From CAWGHZ01 sp963822575 (GTDB taxonomy: Bacteria > Pseudomonadota > Alphaproteobacteria > MPNO01 > DASWLB01), in contig CAWGHZ010000004.1 in assembly GCA_963822575.1 (NCBI GenBank), forward strand, positions 682,001-746,000: 64,000 nucleotides of DNA. The letters are read 5' to 3'. The position numbers were made by a program, and so were the translations under genes. Shown here in pieces: positions 58,442 through 64,000 of the stretch. Below the pieces are notes generated by a model, which searched no databases, was not told the DNA's origin, and was given only the letters and a program-made list of their open reading frames with translations. Each line of letters starts with the position of its first letter. The first letter of the stretch is position 1.

Positions 58442-59422
58442 ATGAAGACCCACGCGTTCATCGTCGAGCGGACCGGCGGGCCGGAGGTGATGGCCTGGCG
58501 CGAGATCGACCTGCCCGGGCTCGGCGCCAATGATGTCGCGATCCGCAACACGGCCGTCGGGGTGAACTTCGCCGACATCTATTTGCGCCGCGGCCAGAAC
58601 CCGGCGAAGCTGCCGACCGGCCTCGGCATCGAGGGCGTCGGCGTGGTCGAGGCGGTTGGACGCAGCGTGAAGGGCTTCAAGAAGGGCGACCGGGTCGGCT
58701 ATGCCGGCGGCGCCAAGCCCGGCTCCTACGCCGAAATGTGTACCCATTCGGCCGCACAGCTCGTCAAGCTCCCCGCCTGGCTCGACGACAAGACGGCCGC
58801 CGCCGCGCTCACCAAGGGCATGACGGTGCAGTATCTGTTCAACCGCACCCACAAGCTGAAGAAAGGCGAGACCGTGCTGTTCACCGCCGCGGCCGGCGGG
58901 GTCGGGCTGATCGCCTGCCAATGGGCGAAGGCGGTGGGTGCGCGCATGATCGGTACCGTATCGTCGGACGAGAAGGCGAAGCTCGCGCGGCGCAACGGCT
59001 GCCGCGACCTCGTCGTCACCTCGCGCCAGTCGACGTACGACGAAGTGATGCGGCTGACCAACGGCCAGGGCGTCGACGTGGTCTACGATTCGGTCGGCAA
59101 GGATAGCTGGGAGGACTCGCTCAAGTCCGTCAAGAAGCTCGGGCTGGTCGCCTTGTTCGGCACCGCGTCCGGGCCGCCGCGACCCTACGACGTGGTGGCC
59201 GACGGGCTCAAGAATTCCGCCTACATCCACCGCGCGACCACGGTCAACTACATGACCTCGGACGAGCTGCGCCAGAAGGCGGCGCGGCATCTGTTCCGCA
59301 TGCTGAAATCGGGCGCGGTGAAGATCCGCATCGGCGCGACCTATTCCCTCCGCGACGCGCCCCGCGCGCAGGACGACATGGAGAACCGGCGCACCACCGG
59401 CTCGCTGGTGCTGGTGCCCTAA
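58442..59422 (+). CDS. NADPH:quinone oxidoreductase (MDR family)
   Basis: 326 residues, zinc-free medium-chain reductase. LGANDVAIRNTAVGVNFADI, GIEGVGVVEAVGRSVKGFK and the cofactor loop TVLFTAAAGGVGLIACQWAK fit QorA-type NADPH:quinone reductases. They reduce quinones or enals, probably protecting from reactive products. Sits between the class II aldolase and VOC genes on the same strand, likely one operon. Confidence 0.92.
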   Translation: MKTHAFIVERTGGPEVMAWREIDLPGLGANDVAIRNTAVGVNFADIYLRRGQNPAKLPTGLGIEGVGVVEAVGRSVKGFKKGDRVGYAGGAKPGSYAEMCTHSAAQLVKLPAWLDDKTAAAALTKGMTVQYLFNRTHKLKKGETVLFTAAAGGVGLIACQWAKAVGARMIGTVSSDEKAKLARRNGCRDLVVTSRQSTYDEVMRLTNGQGVDVVYDSVGKDSWEDSLKSVKKLGLVALFGTASGPPRPYDVVADGLKNSAYIHRATTVNYMTSDELRQKAARHLFRMLKSGAVKIRIGATYSLRDAPRAQDDMENRRTTGSLVLVP

Positions 59423-59442
59423 GGCACTTCGGGAGGACGGGC

Positions 59443-60384
59443 ATGAACTTCGTCGGCATCGACCAGGTGATCTACGGGGTGAAGGACATGGCGCTGGGCA
59501 AGCGCTACTTCGCCGAGTGGGGCCTGAAGAAGACCAAGGACAACGCGGATCGTGTCGCGTTCGCCACCGAGCAGGGGCCGGGGGTCGTGCTGCGCCCGCG
59601 CGACGCGAAGGACCTGCCCAAGGCGGTCGAGCCCGGTTCCTCGGTGCGCGAGGTGATCTGGGGCGTGAAGGGGCCGCGCGACCTCAAGGCGCTCGAGACC
59701 GAGCTCGCCAAGGACCGCGACGTCTTCTACGACAAGGCCGGCACGCTGCACTCGACCGACTACGACGGGTACGGCATCGGCTTCCGCGTCTGGCCGCACA
59801 AGCCGCTCGACACGAAGAAGACCTACCGCGCCCGCGTCAACGCGCCCGACGCGCGCGAGCGCATCGGCAAGCACGGAAGGCTCTACGGCCGCGCGCTTCC
59901 GGTGCGGCTCGGCCACGTCGTGTGGGAGACGCCGAACTTCAAGGCGTCGGAGACGTGGTACAAGGACCGGCTCGGCTTCTACATCTCCGACTGGCAGAAG
60001 GGCATGGCGGTCTACATGCGCTATGCCGTAGAGGCGGACCACCACAATCTGTTCTTCATGACGACGCCGGCGACCAAGCGCGCCCGCTTCCATCATCTCG
60101 CCTTCGAGGTGCGCGACATCCACGAGGTGCTGGGCGGCGGCATCGCCTTCAAGTCGCACGGCTGGAAGACCGCGGTCGGACCCGGCCGCCACACCGTCTC
60201 GTCCGCCTATTTCTGGTACTTCAAGAACCCGTGCGGCGGCATGACCGAGTATTTCTGCGACATGGACATCCCGGACAAGAAGTGGCGGCCGAAGCAGATC
60301 CCACCCGGGCCGGGCACGTTCGCCGAATGGAAGCTCGACCACGGGCTCGAATGGATGGGCGGCGTCGCGCACGACATCCGCTGA
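59443..60384 (+). CDS. VOC-family protein, glyoxalase/ring-cleavage dioxygenase-like
   Basis: 313 residues. Two VOC modules: VGIDQVIYGVKDMALGKRYF and RLGHVVWETPNFKASETWY; likely metal ligands are H in RLGHVV, H in FHHLAFEVRD and E in MTEYFCDMD. This is the layout of type I extradiol dioxygenases and related catechol-ring enzymes. Substrate unknown. Same strand and close to the quinone oxidoreductase (20-base gap). Confidence 0.86.
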   Translation: MNFVGIDQVIYGVKDMALGKRYFAEWGLKKTKDNADRVAFATEQGPGVVLRPRDAKDLPKAVEPGSSVREVIWGVKGPRDLKALETELAKDRDVFYDKAGTLHSTDYDGYGIGFRVWPHKPLDTKKTYRARVNAPDARERIGKHGRLYGRALPVRLGHVVWETPNFKASETWYKDRLGFYISDWQKGMAVYMRYAVEADHHNLFFMTTPATKRARFHHLAFEVRDIHEVLGGGIAFKSHGWKTAVGPGRHTVSSAYFWYFKNPCGGMTEYFCDMDIPDKKWRPKQIPPGPGTFAEWKLDHGLEWMGGVAHDIR

Positions 60385-60521
60385 CACGACCGCGTGTTAG
60401 GGCTTCGGCAAGGATATTGGCCCAGATTTTGGGCATGAGAAGGTTGCGAGCGGTTGCCACGCCCGGGGATTCCGGCGATAGTGGCCGAAAGGTGTTTTTG
60501 TCAACAAGCGGGGGGATCGCC

Positions 60522-61052
60522 ATGGTTACGACGGATGCAACCGGCGGGGCTGGGCGCCCGGGCGGACGGCGCATCGCACCGCGCTGGCTCGGCATGGCGC
60601 TGTGCTGCACCATTGCGGCGGCGGTGGCGACGGAGGCGGCTGCCGCGCCGGCCTGCCTCAGGCCGGACGAGCGCACGGCCCTCGAGGTTCGCGCCGTGCA
60701 GACCGGCCTGATGGTCGCCGCGCTGTCCTGCAACTTCCAGCCGACCTACAACAAGTTCATGCACCGCTTCCATGCCGCGCTCGACCGGCACACGGTGATG
60801 GTGCACCGGTTCTTCGACCGCAGCTACGGGGCGAGCGGCACCAGCCGGGCGACGCGCTACTTCACAAGCTTCGCGAACCGTACCGCACTCGAAAGCGTGC
60901 CCGATCTCGACAAGTTCTGCGACCAGTCGGCCGCCACCTTGCAGGCGGCGCTCGCGGTGACGCCCGACAAGCTCGACGGGTTCGCCCGCCGGCAGCCGGC
61001 CGCGATCCGCGCCGCGCACGATTTCGGCCCCTGCACCCTGGCCGACAACTGA
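60522..61052 (+). CDS. Secreted hypothetical protein
   Basis: 176 residues. A hydrophobic signal-like segment (LGMALCCTIAAAVATEAAAA) is followed by a helical domain with CLRPDERTALEVRAVQTGLM, a conserved-looking LSCNFQPTYNKF and KFCDQSAATLQ; four Cys in the mature part could form two disulfides. Unrecognised otherwise. The upstream 137-base gap shows no clear signal. ATG at 60522. Confidence 0.65.
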   Translation: MVTTDATGGAGRPGGRRIAPRWLGMALCCTIAAAVATEAAAAPACLRPDERTALEVRAVQTGLMVAALSCNFQPTYNKFMHRFHAALDRHTVMVHRFFDRSYGASGTSRATRYFTSFANRTALESVPDLDKFCDQSAATLQAALAVTPDKLDGFARRQPAAIRAAHDFGPCTLADN

Positions 61053-61182
61053 CGCCGCCCTGGGGCCGGCCGGGGACCGGCCCCTACGGAGGGCCGTAAC
61101 GAAAAGGGCGGGCCCGAGGGCGCGATCCTCTCAGGCCGAAGCGGCTTGAGACGTGAGTCGCGCGCCCAATCCAAAATTAGAA

Positions 61183-61222
61183 CAAGATGGGATCGGCTCG
61201 AATTTGAGCCGATCCCATCTTG
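61183..61222 (-). terminator. Perfect 17-bp hairpin downstream of the OmpA-type gene
   Basis: CAAGATGGGATCGGCTC pairs with GAGCCGATCCCATCTTG around a 6-base loop. On the minus strand it is followed by TTCTAATTTTGG, a T-rich stretch, and it lies 41 bases after the porin stop. A good terminator for the minus-strand gene; in the plus direction there is no T-run. Confidence 0.68.
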
Positions 61223-61263
61223 CTCTGGGCGCGCCCTTCGCGGGCGCGGCGATGGAACCGCGG

Positions 61264-62373
61264 CTACATGCCGGGCTTGGAGCTGCCGAACACGATCTCG
61301 ACGCGGCGGTTCTGCGGCTCGCGAACGCCGTCGGCGGTCGGAACCAGCGGATCGGTCTCGCCCTTGGCGAAGGTCACGATCTCGCTGGCCGGAATGCCGT
61401 CGCGGACGAGCTGGGCCTTGGCCGCGTCGGCGCGGCGCTGCGACAGTCTCATGTTATAGGCGGCCGGGCCCGACCGGTCGGCATGGCCGGTCAGCTCGAT
61501 CCGCACCACGTTGCCGGCCTGGGCCGCCCGCGCGGCGCCGGACAGCACGTTCTGCGCGTCCGCCGTCAGGGTGGACTGGTTCCAGCCGAAGAAGACGATG
61601 AACTTGCGCGGCGCCGGGGCCGGGGCGGGCGCGGGCTTCTCGGCCATCGGGGCCGGGGCCGGCATCGGCGCCGGCGGGGGGGCGGCCTGGGCCATCTGGT
61701 GGTGCGGCGCGCCGAACGTGTAGCGCAGCCCAATCAGGATCGCGTGGCTCGAATAGTCGCCGGACACGCCGTTGCCAGCAGCGGTGCCGAAATCGGTGTC
61801 GGGCATCGCGAAGTAGCGATAGCTCAGGCTCGCGCTGAGGTTCTCGTCAATGCGGTGCTCCACTCCGGCGATGAGCTGGTAGGCGAGCCCGCCGCTGGTA
61901 TCGTCGACGCTGCTCCCCGCGATCGGCGACAGGCTGTTGTAATCCATCCAGCCGTAGCCGACGCCGGCGCCCGCGAACGGGGTGATCCACCCGCCGGTCG
62001 GCAGGGCGTATACGACGTTGGCCAGGATCGAGTTGACGCTGGCCGTGCCGGTGGCGGTGACGCCCTCGACCGATTTCGCCTCGTTATGGCGATAGGAATA
62101 GTCGAGTTCGAGCCGGAGCCCGCTCTGGAAGGCGCGGCCGACTCCCATGTCGGCGATGCCGCCGGTCTCGTACCGGGTGGTACGGTCGGCGCCCAGCGTC
62201 GAGTTGTCGGTCTCATCCGAGAAATTGATGCCGCCGGCGCCGCGGACGTACCAGCCGGTATTGATCTCCATCCCGCCCGACATGTCATCGGCGGCGCGCG
62301 CCTGCGGCGCGGGCAGGGCCAGGGCCGCGCCCGCGGCCATCAGCGCGATGTAGCTCGATCGGATTCGAAACAC
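61264..62373 (-). CDS. OmpA-type outer-membrane porin with peptidoglycan-binding domain
   Basis: 369 residues from a GTG at 62373 (GGGGGAG six bases before). Signal peptide (SSYIALMAAGAALALPAP), an eight-stranded beta-barrel (GWYVRGAGGINFSDETDN, LRLELDYSYRHNEAKS, TPFAGAGVGYGWMDY) ending LIGLRYTFGAP, a Pro/Ala hinge and the C-terminal OmpA domain (VFFGWNQSTLTADAQNVL, RIELTGHADRSGPAAYNMR). Links outer membrane to cell wall. Divergent from the Rrf2 regulator. Confidence 0.92.
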   Translation of the reverse strand: MFRIRSSYIALMAAGAALALPAPQARAADDMSGGMEINTGWYVRGAGGINFSDETDNSTLGADRTTRYETGGIADMGVGRAFQSGLRLELDYSYRHNEAKSVEGVTATGTASVNSILANVVYALPTGGWITPFAGAGVGYGWMDYNSLSPIAGSSVDDTSGGLAYQLIAGVEHRIDENLSASLSYRYFAMPDTDFGTAAGNGVSGDYSSHAILIGLRYTFGAPHHQMAQAAPPPAPMPAPAPMAEKPAPAPAPAPRKFIVFFGWNQSTLTADAQNVLSGAARAAQAGNVVRIELTGHADRSGPAAYNMRLSQRRADAAKAQLVRDGIPASEIVTFAKGETDPLVPTADGVREPQNRRVEIVFGSSKPGM

Positions 62374-62543
62374 GACACTCTCCCCCTTGCTGAGCGCTCG
62401 GTCGGCGCACCCCATAACATGGAGTTCTACCGGCCTCCCGTGCAACTACCTCCGCTCAACGAGCGGTCGCGATTTCGGTTCCCCGGCAGCGGAACACGGC
62501 GGACTCCGGGCTTGACAGCATCGTGCCGCGGCCTTACGTGAAA

Positions 62544-62564
62544 ACCGCACCAAGTTGGTGCGGT
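62544..62564. promoter_or_regulatory. Palindromic candidate operator before the IscR-like gene
   Basis: ACCGCACC-AAGTT-GGTGCGGT: perfect 8-bp inverted arms, ending 19 bases before the ATG. TTGACA at 62512-62517 followed after 16 bases by TTACGT could be the promoter, so the palindrome lies at or just after the start point, where auto-repression would be possible. Confidence 0.5.
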
Positions 62565-62583
62565 ATGAAGCCGGGAGAGGGCG

Positions 62584-63042
62584 ATGATCCGACTGTCGCG
62601 CCTTGCCGATTACGGGGTGGTGCTGACCACCCACCTCGCGCGCCAGCCCGAGCGCTGGCTGACCGCGCCGGAACTGGCCGGGGCCACGATGCTGCCGTTG
62701 CCGACGGTGGCCAAGGTGCTGAAGCTCCTGGCGCACGACGGGGTCGTCGGCTCGCACCGCGGCATCAAGGGCGGCTACCAGCTCGCCCGTGCGCCCGAGG
62801 CGATTACGGTCGCCGACATCGTGGCGGCGCTCGACGGGCCGATCGCGCTGACCGAATGCGTCGGCGCCGAGGGTTGCGGCATCGAGTCGCTGTGCCCGAC
62901 GCGGGTCAACTGGCAGACCATCAACCGGGCGGTAACCGCCGCGCTGGCCAGCGTCACGCTGGCCGACATGGCCGCGCCGCCCGCCTTTTCGCCCCGGCGC
63001 GAACCAAGCCCGGCCGTCCTCGGCCAGTCCGCCTCCCAGTAA
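62584..63042 (+). CDS. Rrf2-family iron-sulfur regulator (IscR/SufR-like)
   Basis: 152 residues. Winged helix MIRLSRLADYGVVLTTHLAR, PLPTVAKVLKLLAHDGVV, RGIKGGYQLARAPEAITVAD. Three cysteines C92, C98 and C104 have the same spacing and positions as the [2Fe-2S] ligands of E. coli IscR. Probably represses the suf operon, whose sufB follows 11 bases downstream. A palindrome upstream may be its own operator. Confidence 0.94.
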   Translation: MIRLSRLADYGVVLTTHLARQPERWLTAPELAGATMLPLPTVAKVLKLLAHDGVVGSHRGIKGGYQLARAPEAITVADIVAALDGPIALTECVGAEGCGIESLCPTRVNWQTINRAVTAALASVTLADMAAPPAFSPRREPSPAVLGQSASQ

Positions 63043-63053
63043 CCGGTGACAAG

Positions 63054-64000
63054 ATGGCAACCGAGCTTAAGACCGACACGCTGAAGGAAGCGACCGAAGG
63101 CCGCTACAAGTACGGCTTCGTCACCGACGTCGAGTCCGACCTGGCCCCGAAGGGCCTGGACGAGACGACGGTCCGCTTCATCTCGGCCAAGAAGGGCGAG
63201 CCCGACTGGATGCTCGATTGGCGCCTCGAGGCGTTCCGCCACTGGAAGCAGATGGCGGAGCCCCATTGGGCGCGCGTCCACCACCCGCCGATCGACTACC
63301 AGGACGCCTATTACTACGCCGCGCCGAAGAAGAAGGAGGGGCCGAAGTCGCTCGACGAGGTCGACCCGGAGCTCCTCAAGACCTACGAGAAGCTGGGCAT
63401 TCCGCTGCACGAGCGCGAGGCGCTGGCCGGCGTCGCCGTCGACGCCGTGTTCGACTCGGTCTCGGTCGCGACCACCTTCAAGGAGACCTTGGAGAAGGCG
63501 GGCGTGATCTTCTGCTCGATTTCCGAGGCGCTCCGCAACCACCCCGACCTCGTGCGCAAGTACATGGGCTCGGTGGTGCCGCAGGGCGACAATTTCTTCG
63601 CCGCGCTCAACTCGGCGGTGTTCTCCGACGGCACGTTCGTGCACGTGCCCAAGGGCGTGCGCTGCCCGATGGAGCTTTCCACCTATTTCCGCATCAATGC
63701 CGCCAAGACCGGCCAGTTCGAGCGCACGCTGATCATCGCCGAGGAAGGGAGCTACGTTTCCTACCTCGAAGGCTGCACCGCGCCGATGCGCGACGAGAAC
63801 CAGCTTCACGCCGCGGTGGTCGAGCTGATCGCGCACGACGACGCGGAGATCAAGTATTCGACGGTGCAGAACTGGTATCCCGGCGACGAGCACGGGCGCG
63901 GCGGCATCTACAACTTCGTCACCAAGCGCGGCGCGTGCCGCGGCCGCAACTCCAAGATCTCCTGGACGCAGGTCGAGACCGGCTCGGCCATCACCTGGAA
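63054..64000 (+). CDS. sufB: Fe-S cluster assembly protein SufB, N-terminal part
   Basis: 315 residues visible, cut by the right edge. YKYGFVTDVESDLAPKGLDE, FISAKKGEPDWMLDWRLEAF, YYYAAPKKKEGPKSLDEVDP, FVHVPKGVRCPMELSTYFRI and IIAEEGSYVSYLEGCTAP are canonical SufB. It forms the SufBCD scaffold that builds clusters from sulfur supplied by SufS/SufE. Starts ATG at 63054, close behind its IscR-like regulator. Confidence 0.96.
   Translation, partial: MATELKTDTLKEATEGRYKYGFVTDVESDLAPKGLDETTVRFISAKKGEPDWMLDWRLEAFRHWKQMAEPHWARVHHPPIDYQDAYYYAAPKKKEGPKSLDEVDPELLKTYEKLGIPLHEREALAGVAVDAVFDSVSVATTFKETLEKAGVIFCSISEALRNHPDLVRKYMGSVVPQGDNFFAALNSAVFSDGTFVHVPKGVRCPMELSTYFRINAAKTGQFERTLIIAEEGSYVSYLEGCTAPMRDENQLHAAVVELIAHDDAEIKYSTVQNWYPGDEHGRGGIYNFVTKRGACRGRNSKISWTQVETGSAITW

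Overview
The window is GC-rich, gene-dense chromosomal DNA from an alphaproteobacterium, most likely Rhodospirillales-like. This rests on the regulators seen (Irr and Fur of the Fur family, a MucR/Ros zinc-finger regulator, an IscR-type Rrf2 regulator ahead of sufB) and on gene orders familiar from that group: lnt-xre-metK-trmB-rimP-nusA-ylxR-infB-rbfA-truB-rpsO-pnp, kdsB-pheA, and epmA/epmB-efp. I see no insertion sequence, integrase, CRISPR array or rRNA gene. The one tRNA gene found is tRNA-Gln(UUG). No gene-free stretch exceeds 300 bases. The longest gap (about 294 bases, before a Rieske oxygenase) holds an intergenic palindromic repeat.

Layout. 0-5.7 kb: parvulin-type foldase (cut by the left edge), nudC, a NIPSNAP protein, a secreted HExxH protein, pheA-kdsB and a membrane-anchored cytochrome c. 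6-7.6 kb: a Rieske oxygenase and a DUF1330 protein. 7.7-10.5 kb: EF-P with its beta-lysylation enzymes EpmA and EpmB. 10.5-14.8 kb: suhB, then an OmpA-like protein and a MotA/MotB-like proton-channel pair without flagellar genes. 15.8-21.4 kb: glycogen genes (GH63 hydrolase-glgC-glgA). 21.7-24.8 kb: 1-Cys peroxiredoxin, tRNA-Gln, and three consecutive genes sharing an N-terminal motif of PodJ-like proteins. 24.8-31 kb: carbon catabolism genes (DUF1932 dehydrogenase, PDC-lactonase-like amidohydrolase, PrpF/4-oxalomesaconate tautomerase, MetE-like protein, class II aldolase, 2-hydroxyacid dehydrogenase). 31.6-34.6 kb: rubrerythrin, GlpC-like Fe-S protein, DUF3501 protein and Irr. 34.7-48.8 kb: nitronate monooxygenase, then the large translation/transcription block on the minus strand. 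49-57.2 kb: lnt, corC, ybeY, phoH, miaB, an ornithine-lipid-like olsB/olsA pair, fur and mucR. 57.3-64 kb: TusA-like protein, a second class II aldolase with a quinone oxidoreductase and a VOC protein, a secreted protein, an OmpA-type porin, and an IscR-like regulator followed by sufB (cut by the right edge).

Six otherwise well-conserved genes carry single-base frameshifts: prpF, a class II aldolase, pnp, truB, an xre regulator and phoH. In five of the six, removing one T from a GAGTTC (giving GAGTC) restores the conserved or expected protein. GAGTC is a GANTC site, the target of the alphaproteobacterial methyltransferase CcrM. I therefore read these as systematic sequencing or assembly errors at methylated sites rather than real pseudogenes. 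Three families of intergenic palindromic repeats are also present.

The strongest candidates for an under-described system are the three-gene array built from PodJ-like parts (22.6-24.8 kb), the non-flagellar stator-like trio (11.4-14.7 kb) and the Irr-linked rubrerythrin/Fe-S/DUF3501 operon.
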